Shown here: one piece after another, positions 25,347 through 38,115 of the stretch
How positions within the stretch are numbered: position 1 is the first letter of the stretch
How the letters are laid out: each line of letters opens with the position of its first letter
Assembly (NCBI GenBank): GCA_030704615.1
Contig: CM060731.1
Location: forward strand, 16,554,001 to 16,618,000
Direction: 5' to 3'
DNA length: 64,000 nucleotides
DNA from: Takakia lepidozioides
Taxonomy: Eukaryota > Streptophyta > Takakiopsida > Takakiales > Takakiaceae
The notes under the pieces: model-generated
The model's database searches: none
Seen by the model: only the letters and a program-made list of their open reading frames with translations
Told to the model about the DNA's origin: nothing
Position numbers and translations under genes: made by a program

Positions 25347-28200
25347 TAACCTCAGTAGGTCCTCTTTCAAAAGCGGTGGTCATAGTGGAGTTGCCTGCTC
25401 TATACTTCTGGCCCTGATTCAGTTTATCGATCCTGCAGGTTTCAAAACTCTTCGTTACAAACCCACTCACTCAAACTCATGTAAGATCTGTCAAAGCCTA
25501 TACATACTTCAATGCTTCCAAGAATCATATTACCTTCGACATCAGATGCAACACCATGATTGTCCATTCCGCTACCAATAACCACTTCTGACAACTGCAT
25601 TCACCTTACAGTGACATATAAAACATCGGTGTGTAGGCCCATTGTATAACCTCCACTATACCCCACTTCTCTGATGCATTTCTGTTTAGAGATGAGCTGC
25701 TTAGGCATATATTAAAATTCGCTAGATGGAGAGGATGGAGAGAAATAAATACCAATCACTGAAAAAATAAGAATCTCCTCTCTTTGGGAGATTCCATGGG
25801 CGGGTCACTGTGTCCCTCATCCAAATTAGCATGAGGTAGCAGAGACAACACAAAAGGCCAGAGGTCTGAAGGTTCTGCTTTTTAAGAGACGAGAGCTGCT
25901 GTACCTGAAGCACCCCAAAGCAACCCAACAGTCCCTCTCCACCAATCTTGTGCTTGAGTCTGTTCCTTTGGGATATATCCCGGCCTTGTTGACACAGAGG
26001 TTGGGCACTGTCAGTGATGCAGAGAAAGTTGCTCAATCAATCTTGTTGTTTGCTACTTCTGTACCATAACAGGCATTCACCTGTTTATCTTTATTGTCCC
26101 ATTCATTGATTGGCAATTGAAAAGTACTTATTCCAAATACTCTCCACATTCATATTTGGCACTGTTTGGATACTTGCCTGCAACCCTGGCAGCAAACACT
26201 CAGACTCACCACAGATGCACCAGACAAGCGAACTTATAATGTTCATTACAGAAAACTATTGTGCAAGCAACCCATGCAAAACTGGACCTAAATGACCAGA
26301 AGCAATAACTCATTGAGCTGGGGAGTGGGTTGAAAATGTCAGCAGAAAGTGAGAATTTTACTTTTGGGTCAATGAAGGAAGTGAAAAACTTCGAGTACAA
26401 CTGCTCTACACCTTGCCAGGTAATGTGGACAGGGTCTGCCAACAAGTTACCTCATTATTGAACTGGAAGCTTGGCAGGGAGCGATCACTAAACCCATGAA
26501 CAATTGCTAGCAGATGTAGGAAGAGGCTTGTAGATTCAAGGGTGCAGTTACACCTAGCAAAAACCATCACATTTCCTCACCAGAGGGGTTGCTGAGAAAA
26601 ATACTTTGCCTTCCATAGCTTTGTGCACATGGATTCCACCCAGCAGACTAAAAGGCAAGAGAGGGGGCAAGGATGCAGGGGAAGCATTCCAATTATTCTG
26701 AATCCGGCTCTCATTTACAGCATGAAGAAGACTGGCATGGTGGTTTTCATCCATATTGACCAGGCACACATGAAGACATCAGTTAGAGAGGCTTAAGACA
26801 CTTGGCTAAAAGCTGTCGCTTACTTCTGGTGAAAGTCTGCATGAAGATGATCCTATTGTAAACCACTCTCAGAAGGCACATCAACATCACTCTTAAAAGT
26901 CAAGTTGCCCTACTGGAGCAAGGGTTCTGTCATTTGCATGACCAAAGATCAGGCACAGGGATAATTAGAAGGCAATGTACACTTTTTGCTTCACTTTGAA
27001 CCAAACGCCCAGTGAATGTTGACTCATCCTGCAATTGCAATAGCTCCGTTGTGCAGCCAACAACAATCCAGTTACAGGGTGTTAAGTTTGGAGGTATGAT
27101 CTGGTCCACAAATGAGGTTGGGTGAAGCTGTAGCCTACAAATCGACCACAGATATGTCTATATAGTCACCCTGTATCTAAATAGGGGGAGGGAGGCAGAG
27201 GGGAGGGGATGTCTCTGGTCCCACAAAGCTAAATGTGCTCACGACCATTTGCTCCCACATCACACTAGTGACATGTGAGGCCTCCCTCCTTCTGGCCCAT
27301 ACCGCACTACTTGCCAGTATTCCTACGCTGCCAATCGCCCCTCAACCACCCCAAGGGAAGAATTTGCGAAGGACCAACTCATCTGGAAGTTTCCTTCCAA
27401 GCAGGGGCCAGGATTCGGGAAAGAATTGATGGTATAGAGATCACTACTATTCAACACACCGCAAAGTTAACGAGCACTCTGGTCCAACAGGGCAGGCGGG
27501 TACAAAGACAGAGAGAGGTCCCAGAAGTCCAGTGTATTTGCAGCGACATTGCTGAGAAGGCCGAATTAAGAAACCCGCTGCTCTTCCTACTCTATACTAC
27601 GCGATATCCTGTGTATCGAGAGTTTGCACCCAGAATCAAGCAACTGCTGCACAACTTCTGTCAGTGGGGATAACGGTTTGAGGGAAAATGAACTTAATTC
27701 TGACCTTCGCATATTTCAGACGAATGGCGTTCCTATTGAGATACGCGTGCACAACAGACCCGGGATACATAGACTGCGCACACCTTCAGCGCGCCGGGCT
27801 TGTAAGCAGCGCAGCCCTGAGAAAGCTTGGAAGAGGATGCCCATGGCGGAGGAACGCAAGGCCGCATCCTATCGAAACTCACACCATTCATCAAGAGTGT
27901 AGCTGCATTGATACAATGGCTGGAATCTCATTCATCCTGGAGTGATCCGATGTGATACAGTACTGCCTGCAAGACAAATAGGTGCTGGCTTACAAACAAA
28001 CTGTCTATTCCTCTTCGCCCTCGCAAGTTGCTTGCTGGCTTCATACACACACACCCCGTAATGGCAGCTCACTCTCAATCTACCCAAGGCCGTTTCTTCC
28101 TGCCATGAATTGCCAGGACGCCCCACGGCATGCAGAGAACTAAAAGCCCAGGCTTTGGAGCTCCAGTGGGCAGCAACTGATGACTGCGACGGACACTGGA
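25347..28200. other. Gene-poor stretch
   Basis: Short ORFs on both strands; none recognised. Minus-strand pieces at 26206-26445 (ADPVHITWQGVEQLYSKFF) and 25826-26036 (RLKHKIGGEGLLGCFGVLQ, ending at a plausible CAG/GTACAG donor) look weakly protein-like and may be exons or relics of the gene ending at 22791. A TA microsatellite lies at about 28211-28226. Confidence 0.4.
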
Positions 28201-28257
28201 TCCAATAAAAGGTATATATATATATATGTGCCTCTCATTTTACAATAATTGGGACGT

Positions 28258-28420
28258 TGTGGCGCACGCGCGAGCTGACCGGTGGGCCCCGCGCAGGGAC
28301 GCCCCGCCCCCCCCCCCGCCCCCGGGGGTCGCCCAGCCGCGCCCGCCGCACCCTTCACACCGCTCCGCCGCGCCCGCCGCCCGTGAGTTCAGTTCCCGCC
28401 AGTCCGCCGGCTAGTCCGCT
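28258..28420. other. Very GC-rich block with C-runs
   Basis: This block is far more GC-rich than its flanks, with a long C-run near 28309-28320 and repeated GCCCGCCGC. It directly precedes the AGTCTG/AGTCCG motif array and may mark the left end or promoter of that element. Function unknown. Confidence 0.6.
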
Positions 28421-31400
28421 GTGCACGCCAGTCCGTTGTGCCAATCCCCGCAAGTCCACCCAACAGTCCGCAGTGCCCGTCTGCTACCCCCTATTTGCCA
28501 GTCCGTGCCGACCGAAGGATCTGGATCGTCCATTTTGAGAAACCCATCCGCACCATCCATGTTTAGGGCATGGAAAATCGCAATATTCTGCCATGAACTC
28601 GCCAACTCGTTCTTGTTGTCTCGTTCTTGCGGCTCTTTGATGTCCAATGTTGCGGAGCTGACTTTGCACACATGCGGTTGTTCTTTTTGTTTAGGGCGAT
28701 TTTAATGACGATGAAGGGTGTGCCTGAACATGAGAGGGCTGGCGGGGCTCTACAGCCACCATCGTGCATATGCTCCCACTATTTTTGCCTTCGTTTTGTG
28801 CTGATGTGGTTATTTTTTAGGACGATATGTGAAAAAATTGCATGCGTTTACGGTTTGTGGTGTGTGTCCGAGTCCGAGCTCCTTCGTATGGAACAGGAAA
28901 CCATTGATAACACGATAGCGGAAATCGCGGAAGCATATGTACGTGGGGCGTGTATACATTGCAGAATTTATGTCCACCGATGAGACTGTTTAGGGGAGGA
29001 CGTCAGAGCCACCACATGTCTCAGAACTGCGGAGAGTGTGAACGGAACAAGATCCAGTCCGAAGGTCCTCAAATATCTAGATGCACCTCCTGAATCATCA
29101 TATCTCAACCAGTACCGTCTCCTTGCAAATTAGACAATGGGAAAGGAGACGTAGCCTGAGAGATGTGGATTCACGTTGCTTGTGGATGTTCGAGGTCCTT
29201 ACGACTGCAAATGCGTGTGGATCAACAGGCTTTTCGACTGCGTCTTTGTCAGTACTTTCTCTAAGCAGTGTGTTGTGCCATGAGTATGGACATTTGTAAG
29301 TCTGCTGGACGGATGAAATGCAACCACGGCATGACGGCGACGCCAAGCGTGGTTCTGATGGGATATCAGTCCGGTATGCTGGACTGTTGGTTTGTAGGGA
29401 TACCAGTCTCGTGTGGTGCAAATATGTTCTTCATTGGTATTGGGCCGTCACTACCTGCCGAATTCCGAAGTCTCTTCTCTCGTCAGTTTGTTGAATCGTC
29501 GGTCAGCTGGAAGTCCGTCTCTTCGGATTTGAATCCGTTTAACTACTACCTTTTCATTATCCGCATTGTCGTGAGTCTGTTGAGCCGTCGGACTGCTGGT
29601 CTGTCCGTCTCTTCTGATATCAGCCAGCTAGACTAGCACGACGTCAGTCTGCTGTGGCGCAAGTCTGTTTGCGCTAGGTCTGTTGAGCCATCATTATGAT
29701 CACGCAAAAGTCTGCTAGACCTATTATTGCAACAACGGCGGGAAGGGGCGCCAATGATCTCGCGCCGCATCCGAACTCAGACAGAAAGTGCGGTTTACAA
29801 TTCAGCCTCTACTCCCGTATCACCCAGCTGCCTAGGGGATACTTTGTCTTTTGGGATATTAGTCTGTTAGAAATCAGTCTGTTGTCGCGTAAATTACTCT
29901 ACGCCAATCTCTTCGTCAGTCTGTTGAATCTTCCGTCTGCTAGACTGTCCGTGCAGGGGCATATGAGTCTGTTATTGCGCAAGTTTGTTTGCAGTGGGTC
30001 TGTTCGGCTGTTATGTCATTAATTGTAAGTCTGCTGGACGCAATAAATGCAGAGATAACGGTAAGGAGGCCCAGTCACATCGCGCCATGTCATCAGTCTC
30101 CGCAACAGACTCCGCACTCGCCTTCATCTCTTCGTCAGTCCGCTTAACCTCAGTCGTCAGTCTGTCCTTGCGGTGACATATGAGTCTGTTGTCAAGGGTA
30201 CTGGGTGTGCTCGGCCGTCTTTGTCATCACGAGTAAGTCTGCTGGACTTAATGAATGCGGTGACGACAGACTGACAATAGTCCCACTCATCCCGTCTGCC
30301 TCAGTCTCTTCTTCATTCTATTGATCCTAATTCCGTCTGCTAGACTGTCCGTGCAGTGGCATACAGACAGGTCGTGTGAGGGGTCTGCAACTATTTAATG
30401 CGATGGCGGCCAAAAAGAGGCGCCAGTGAAATCTCACCACATAACTCCGCGGCATGCGTCGACATAGGGTTATATCTGTTCTCCACTTACCGCTGGACTT
30501 CTTTCGCACTGTTTCGTTTTAGGCCCGTCCACCTCCCATTTGTGCGAGCCCGCTTTCCTTTGTGCGTGTTAGCATTTCGAGGCGCGGACAGTCGCGTGAG
30601 CACTGAATCGTCGCAACAACCGTTGCCTCCGCAACACGCCCGGTGAGCTTTTTTCTTTGTGCTTTGGTTTCTTTCCATTCTCTTTTTCAGACTTCTCTGC
30701 TTTTTTATTCTTCGTCTGTCTGTCGCTCATTGCCGCTGCATCTCCTGTCCGATTCTGCAGCCATGGAGGATGCTTATGAAAATGGTGGAGTGGACTGGTT
30801 GCATTTCTTGCACAAGTCCAGGCTAAAGGAACGAAGGTACTGGTACTCACCTGAGGAGTATGATGCGAAAATAGTCAAAGCATTCTTAGACCTCCGCGCA
30901 ATCAAGCCTGCAGACTCCAACTGGCAGAAGGATAAGCTCCACTGTCCCTTCTGTAGTGAAGAACAAAGTGCAGCTAAACCGCCATTGTGTTGACACAGGT
31001 TGCAAAAACAAACGCCAGATCCCACCTGGCTTCAAGCCGTGGCCAATTCAAAGTTCAATGAGGGTGGTGAATGCGGCCACCGCCAGACTCCGCGGCGCAA
31101 ACCCAAAGGCCCGCACTTTGGCGGAAGTGCGCGCACGGTATGAGGTGGATTCTACTGTTTCAATGCAAGATGTGCATGACCTGACATCGCCATCACCTGT
31201 GGCTCCCAGTAAAAGGAAACTTAGTGATGGGGCCCAGAAGAAGGAAAGAGAACAGGTGGCAAGGTCTGCTCGGGAGGCGAGGGCAAAATCTCAACAGCAG
31301 ACTCGTCCCCAAGACAGTCGAGAAGTGTCACGGGCTATGCTAGGGAGACGGTCTACGCAGCAAACGCAGACCATCAGTAGTTCAAGTGAGAGTCAGTCTG

Positions 31401-32480
31401 CTGAGCCGTCTGCAGACATCATCTGGAATGATGAATTCGCAGGTCTGGGAGGGGTCTCATCTCCCGTCGACATTGTCTTGCCTGACCAGTCGAGTGTTCA
31501 TGCGGACGAAGTCCAGTCGAGAGAGACTAGCAGTGGAGTCTGTCCTAGCACATTGTGCCTGATACCATTTGGGCTTCTCCCATTGGTGTGCCCACTAGTG
31601 GATGATCCAGAGTTCTTCTGTTTTTTCTACAGTTTTGCCCAATCCGGACAGCTCAGTAGAACCATCCGAGCAACGGAGGAAAATTGGTTGAACTCCCTTG
31701 AAGATGAGGATGGCGTCTGTGTCGACGATGATGAGGAGGTAATGCCCTGTCTGTCCCCACAGTTGGTAGTTTACCTGCTCAGTCTGCTTGTGGACTTGCT
31801 GGTCAGTTCCATGAGTTTATTTGTCTTGCTTCCTGTGTCCAGTAGTACAGTTCCTTCCTGCAGTCCACTGTAGGTGCGCAAGTATCTCTTGTCATAGAGT
31901 CTGCTGGTTCAGTCTATTGTACTTGCGCAGATGTCTCTTGCCCTTGAGTCTACTGGAGTCCGCTGGTTCATTTGTTTTGTGCCACGATGCTGGTGAGTCT
32001 GCTGCTGATGAGTCTGATGCTGAGTTTTTGGGTTTTATGTCATATACCAGAATGAACGAGCCAGTATTCGGGAGGCCATGTGTGCTTGGCAGACGACGAA
32101 CTCCGATCTTCCTTTAGCAGTGAAGGCGGTGTGCCGGGAAGTGGAGCGGGTGTAGGAGTACATTTTGTTCAAGTATCTTGGCTCAACAGACGCCATAGCA
32201 ACACTGGACTTTGCAGACAAAGCACGCGCCAACTCTCCCGTCAACACCATACTGACTGCAGACTCGGTGGACACAGAGCTCACCCAATCTGGCATCCAGC
32301 AGACTCTTGCCCACCAGACTCTTTCCCAGGAGACTCCCATCCAGCACAGTCTTGGCCACCAGACTCACAGTCAGCACAGTCTTGTCCAGCACACTCCCTC
32401 TACCAGACTCTCGTCCAACATACTCCCATCAACCAAACTCCCTTGTAGACTCCCAGCTAGTAGACTGATATTCCGAAGTC
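28390..32480. mobile_element. Probable DNA transposon (or remnant) with AGTCTGCTGG-type subterminal repeats
   Basis: At least twenty copies of AGTC(T/C)G, often extended to AGTCTGCTGGAC, AGTCTGTTG or CGTCTGCTAGACTGTCCGTGCAG, are scattered from about 28397 to 30340, with more to about 32010, mostly in one orientation. From about 32290 to 32470 the motif appears inverted (CCAGCAGACTC, CCACCAGACTC, TAGTAGACTG). Opposite-facing arrays around an ORF (30763-31873) resemble the subterminal transposase-binding repeats of several plant DNA transposon superfamilies. Terminal inverted repeats and target-site duplications were not identified, and no DDE transposase domain was recognised. Confidence 0.45.
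30763..31873 (+). pseudogene. Frameshifted ORF with Cys/His zinc-binding motif inside the AGTCTG element
   Basis: ATG at 30763 (context GCAGCCATGG) starts MEDAYENGGVDWLHF and runs to DKLHCPFC. The reading then continues one base out of frame as KNKVQLNRHCVDTGCKNK and on to 31873. Joined conceptually, C-x2-C followed by H-C and a further C resembles a zinc finger, perhaps BED-like. Downstream is a basic Ser/Gln-rich linker (KRKLSDGAQKKEREQ), an acidic stretch (EDEDGVCVDDDEE) and a hydrophobic tail. Several AGTCTG motifs lie inside the coding region. A DNA-binding role in transposition is plausible but inferred. No family recognised. Confidence 0.45.
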
Positions 32481-35400
32481 AATTAATAATGCAAAGTAAA
32501 GAAACAAGTTAGTAGACAATCTCCAATTCATGTCTTGCTAATTTCACGCATATACATATACTATCTCTAGTGCCTGTTGTGATGGCTGATAAGAGATGAA
32601 ACCATTGCAATGCAGTGACAACAACTCACAATATCTTTGTACATGGTAGCCAAACTGGTTTGAAGTCTCCATTTCTACTTCTTATCGTGAGGCACGGTTG
32701 GCGTACTAGCCTCTTAACAACCATCACAGCAAGCACCCGAGGTGGCATTCACAACGCCAGCCTAAACGCTCTACATAACAACTTCAACATCCCTACTACA
32801 ACAATCCACCACTGTCTCCGCAGTATCCATCTTACTGCCATCCGGTCCCTCACAGCCCTCAACACTAATCAAACACAAACTAGAACAAACTCACGCATAA
32901 GGTTTTTAGTTTCAAGTGCTACGGCACCTCTGTTCTTATAAGGCCCACCCTTGAAATGGGGCACTAGCCGCAAGGTGAAGTGGCTCTTAGTTACATCGGC
33001 TTTGGCCGGAATCTTCTCTCTCTCTTTAGTTGAGACTCTAGTTCGCTACGAACATATGAGCACGGACCCTCTTCAATATGGTACATATTACACCGATTAT
33101 GAAAACGTCACATTTTTTTGGCGAGATAAAAGAAGGATGAAAAAAATGTCATGTTTCTCATTATTTGTGAAAAAATATGAAAATATACTTATTTTCAATA
33201 AGGATGAGATTTATTGGATGAAAACGTGACATATTTTTTCTCAAGCAGCTTGACCATGATCTAGTAAATATAATAGATATATCAAATTCGTGTACTGTTC
33301 GCTTCACAGTGAAGAATCATGCAAATATGATGGATCATGCCTTCAACTTAGCAAGCTTGCATGAATATTCAGTCTTCTGATTCGCTAAATTGTGATTTGG
33401 CGCAACGAGAGAGAATGAATAGCGATGGGACCCACGATGGTGGCCGCGACAAGGATGACTACGTAGCGGCGGCGCATATAGAGGTGCCATACAAAGCCGC
33501 AGACCAACGTCTTCACATGGATTGCGGTGGGGCCCTTCTCCTAGAGTCAACGAGACACCATTAAATCGACGCTTCAACAGCGAGAAGAGGCAGCGACGGC
33601 ACAGGAAATGGCGACGAACGACGGCGGAATCAAGCGGCAGCACCCCAATCTAGCATCGGGCAAACATGAGAGTCGACATAGCAACGCCAACAACCTTGCT
33701 AGCATATGACCAACCAAGACAGGAAGACGCTCCGCACTCGTACCAGAAATAGTATATGCAATATGCAATCCACAGAGCCGAGGTCATCTTCTCTTTCAGT
33801 AGTAGCAGCAACGTCTATAGCCCCGCCCCAGCTAGTGGTATCACCCTCACCCCAAGCCCACCAGCATAAAGCCCCAGTGGTGGTGACGGACATCCGTTTG
33901 CCACAACACCAGTCTGAACTTGTTTGTCTTCCTCAACAACCATCCATCTCCGACCCTCTCCAACATGACCATTTGCTTGCGTCTGAAGATCAAATTGAGG
34001 TGCACAGTCCCAACACCGCCCTTCTTCCACTCAGCCTTTCTGGCTGCGCTTGGAGTCTCACAGAAGTCACCTCACCACTGGGCTCTCTACCTCGCTCAAG
34101 ACAACGTGTCCATGCTCACCCTCCTACTGTCCTTGGACCTTCCATTTTGTCGACTCCTCCAATTGCGCCATCCCCTCCCGCGGCTCCACCCCTTCCACAA
34201 CCACCAGTTGTTTCTACTACATAACGTATTCCTTCCTCGGCTTGCGGTCACCTTTATGCCCGAATCAGTGGTTTGGCTCGCCATCAACGCACTTGCACAA
34301 CTTTTCGGCAAGCTAACCATGAAGGTTCCTCTGTGCCCACTCCCCTCAGTGTCTTGCAAGCTCCCCCTCCATCCACTGCATGGACATGGCTCTCCTCATT
34401 GGATGTACTTGGAGCTTTTCATTTGGGATTGCCCTGTCCTTGCCTCTACACACACATCTTGGTGGCCCTTTGTCAAGAGGTCCAACATTGCTTTCGCATG
34501 CTTTTAGACAAACTGGCCCGGGATCCTAGTGATATGTCGGCGTAGTATCTTCGTGTTTATCCAGTGGTGCTTGGTTCTGCTAGCGCGTGGTGGCGAAGCC
34601 GGTCATAGAGAGACTCGCACCCGGCTCTGGGACAGCCAAGATATTTGAGAATGATGACCGTGTGATAACCTTCAGCATGCATGGGGCAAAGAATTACCCC
34701 TGGCGCAACAAGATGGAGTCGAACTATGACATTCATTTACCAGATAATACTGGGGACAACGAATACTTATCCATTCTTGGTGAATGGTTACCGTGCCTTT
34801 CCGATAGGCACAGACCAAACTTGGTTTTCTTTCAGGTGGTCTTCCTCCAATGCAGCTTTTAAACCTGGACTCTGAGTTCTGTGCTTCATTAACTGGATAA
34901 CGGTTTTCATTGTCCATTCTAAATTCGTTGTCCGTCATGTTCCAGCAGAATTGATGAAACTTAAAACACAACTAAGTAACAATGGGCAATGAAAAGACGA
35001 AGTCTGCAAGTCAGGAAGGTTGTTGGAGGAATCTATGAAGCAACAAGCCTCTAGATTCTACGTTCCACTCCAGGGGGTTTTGGTCTACAGCAATGCAGTC
35101 TGACATGGGATAACTGTTTGTATGGGGGGTTGTCCCGGATGATATAGGCCAGTGTTGATGCACTTCAGGAAGACAGTTTTGGCAGGCTTGCTCTGACCAG
35201 GTAGATTTCAAACATGATCTTCTGTCTCTTTCATGTTCCTTTCTGACACATACATGGTGAAGTTTTTTTTGGGGTAACATCCTGAAGACCTGGACACTTG
35301 AGGGTACCTTCAGGGCTGATAGTGGCAACCCTTCTTCTGTGTGCTTTATCCTTCCAGCCGTCTTCATCCACCCATCCTACTTCATTCAAACTGGCTATTG

Positions 35401-36415
35401 GGTTGATTTATCTACAGGCAGTAGATAAATGGTTTTTGTCCCTCGGTAGGACACCTTTCCTTATTTCTTCTTCATGCTGGGGCAGTATGGCATCTTTCTC
35501 ATCTCTCTCTCACAGACATACTCGCTCTGCCATTCTGCAACATCTGAGGTTTGATTTGTGCTGGTTTCTTTATTTCTACAAATGTCTCATCTCTCTGGCC
35601 TCCAGCAGATCTTTTATCTTTCTTTTTGTTGCCAAAATTTTAGTTGGTTCAGAACTTCCGCATGTCAAATATGCATTTCTGGCTTCCAGGGGACATAAAC
35701 TTCTCATGTTATGTGGGCCCACATTTCTGGCTTTTGCCAAGAATTTAACACTTACTAACCTCCGTGGGTATGGATGGTAGTAAAGATAGTGTGATAAGAT
35801 GCGATGAAACTAATCAAAATTCTGTGGGTTCTCCGTAATCAGTAGTAATAGATCAAAAGAAGAGTTTTAACCTTAACTGACAAATTCTGAATTTAATGGT
35901 GGTGCGCATGAGGTTATGCTAACGTCGCAAGGTGCTCTTGTGCCTGTCATGAACACTTGTCCATGAAAGGAAAGGAAACGAAAGGAAAGTAGGCTTATCC
36001 CCAAATGATTCACTCATTTCAACAAACATGTTCTATAGATCAACTTGTTCCAATTCACCTGTTTTTCTTTCTGTTTTTCCTATAATACAGTTGCTACGTG
36101 GTTTTTAGGCATCGGGTGCAAGTCCATCTGCCCTTTTGACGTTGCTTTCTGCTTCTCTGGAAGTGCCCTTGGTTCAGAGCTTTCTCATGTCATGGCTTTC
36201 TGGTGCACATTAACCTTCGTCTCGTCCTCAGATGTTGTTGTCTGTTCTCTCTTGCTTTTTCCCATTTTGTCCCATAAGCTCTTTGAGCTTCCCGTGGACG
36301 TTATAAAGTACCATTTCATTTCATTCTTTCTTGTTTCTTGATTTTCTTTTGTCCCACAAGCTCTTTGAGCTTTCTGCGGATATTATAAGTTCCATTTCAT
36401 TTCATTCTCTTTCTT
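32481..36415. other. Gene-free region
   Basis: Contains one inverted copy of a dispersed repeat (32941-33005), an AT-rich part (about 33090-33290) and a GC-richer part (33400-34600). The latter has overlapping low-complexity Pro/Ser-rich ORFs on both strands (for example 33706-34224), which I do not accept as genes. From 34.6 to 36.4 kb nothing is recognised apart from a duplicated CTCTTTGAGCTT block near 36278 and 36360. Confidence 0.5.
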
Positions 36416-36419
36416 TTCC

Positions 36420-36640
36420 TGCAATGGGAGGACTGCCTATGACTAGCTTGCACCAGGCGCAACCAGGAAATTGAAACTGAAGAACACTTCTTTTAGTGCC
36501 CTCTGAATTATGAGATCTGTGGGAGATTCCACTGTCTATTCCGTGGAACTCAATCTCTCACTGAAGTCTCAATTATGAGGATCAGAAATGCTTGGCAGCT
36601 TACCTGCACGAGGGTTTGACCCTTAGGCAATCCCTGGAGC
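36420..36640 (+). mobile_element. LINE 3' region fragment (second family)
   Basis: The plus strand reads RNQEIETEEHFF, then CPLNYEICGRFHCLFRG, the Cys/His C-terminal region found after the reverse transcriptase domain of some plant LINEs. Stops interrupt it. Its motif differs from the CPMCG family at 12-14 kb. Confidence 0.55.
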
Positions 36641-36869
36641 AGTAGTTGCTTTTGGGCTGCTTTTTGGCTAAGTTCCAATTCATTTCATTCTCTTTTTGTG
36701 CGAGCTCCTGCCTGGTCTACCTAGTCTGCCTGGGTCGAAGTTAGCTCCTCACTGAGCGGTTTATCGCACCCAGGAGCAGGTTGTGGATGGCTCCTCTTTC
36801 GGTCCATCTATAATGGGGTATATGACGAAGGCCACTTGTTCAATGCTCTCTGCCCTATTGACCTTGCAG

Positions 36870-37060
36870 GAGGCCAGAGCCTCGTACCTTCTAATCTCGC
36901 TCCTATGAACTTTGTTCCTGCACCTGCGGAAAAGGGTGTCTCAGGGTTTATGATCGACTCTCTTACGGGTGGAGTCTCTGCACCTGTCTCTAGAACTGTT
37001 GCAGCTCCCATGGAGCGAGTAAAGCTTCACCTCCAGAACCAAGATGAGATGCTGATATAA
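36870..37060 (+). pseudogene. Mitochondrial ADP/ATP carrier N-terminal fragment
   Basis: After a possible acceptor (CCTTGCAG) the frame reads [20 protein letters not shown], then [14 protein letters not shown] and [14 protein letters not shown], ending at a stop at 37058-37060. This is the presequence end and first transmembrane helix of the plant ADP/ATP carrier, with the carrier signature P-x-E-x-x-K kept. Only about 60 residues are present; the remaining five helices are absent nearby. Probably a decayed or partial duplicate of an exon. Confidence 0.65.
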
Positions 37061-37914
37061 TGATATATCTGATTTCTGTTAGTCTCTATGATATTGCCAC
37101 TAAAACAACTGATGTATTTGCTGCTTTTAGGCAACCATAACATGAGGCTTTTGCAATGTCTACTCAGGGACCTAAATTGTAATCCAGAACTCTTACAAGC
37201 TTGTCTTCAGTTCATTTTGATTAATCCTCTCTGTAAAGCGTCTGTCCTTTTTCTATCTCTGCAGACAGCTGAATGTGTTTATCTCCTAGTCGACTTTGGA
37301 CGGATTTTGGTGAAGTCCCTGTTCTCTTCTACTGTGGGCCACATTCTCTTAGTGTACCACACCTTTTTACTGGTGAGTTCCTTGGCCCCACTGGAACCTG
37401 TATGTCATTCCAAGCCCAAAAGATAATGCTGAACCTAAGAATGTCGAGCTATGTCAAGGAGATAGTGTTGTATGACCTGTGAAACACATGCAGTATGACA
37501 AATGCAGTCGGGATATGTTTTGTTATGAACTGGCGGCAGGCGGCAAAATGGCAAATGGCTTGTCTTTCCCCTACTAATGAAGGGATGGGGGATTGTATAG
37601 ACCTCATGGTCATGTATCGAGCCTCCTAGGAACATGGAACCAAATTGTTTCTGATGCTTTTGCACTGATGTGCAGTCTCTTTACAGTAGGGTAGGGACAA
37701 AAAAAATTCTTTCCTTTTGAAGTCAATGTCAGCTTGAAAACTGTCCCAAAACAAATGCCATTTTGGTTTCACTTGCTAACTTCGGCACATGGTGTTGGCT
37801 CAAAGGGCTACTGTCTCGTGCAGAGTGAAGGCTGAAGATCACATCATCGGGCACTCAGAAATGGCAAGGGCTCATTCCAGTTTGGACATGGGTGAGTGAA
37901 GGGCAGCCTTGGCA

Positions 37915-38115
37915 CTACTGAAATTTTAACTCAGGGTGGGGAGTCTACTTTCGAACAATAAACAGATGCATAGAGGAAAGGAGATTGTCAATGCCTAGTG
38001 TGCAGGCGGCCTGAACACATCCATTTTCTGTTACAATGTCCGGGGTATTCTCATCAGAGAGTGCCCCTCTTCGGGACTATCAAGAACATAGTCCCTGCAC
38101 CTCTGTTGACCAAGT
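37915..38115 (+). mobile_element. LINE 3' fragment, same family as the 12-14 kb array
   Basis: Shares AACAATAAACAGATGCA, the GTCCGGGGTATTCTCA block and CCCTGCACCTCTGTT with the array units, including the codons for the zinc knuckle (CP..C....D..H). Interrupted and truncated. Confidence 0.75.

Noticed and set aside
27275-27945. Overlapping plus-strand ORFs of 85-132 codons
   Set aside because: Three frames open together with no motif; no codon or splice support.
28397-30340. AGTCTG repeats as a CRISPR-like or simple tandem array
   Set aside because: Copies are degenerate, unevenly spaced and in eukaryotic DNA with introns; no constant repeat-spacer length.
33706-34545. Long Pro/Ser-rich ORFs as a gene
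   Set aside because: Overlapping open frames exist on several frames and strands because of base composition; no conserved motif and no splice logic.
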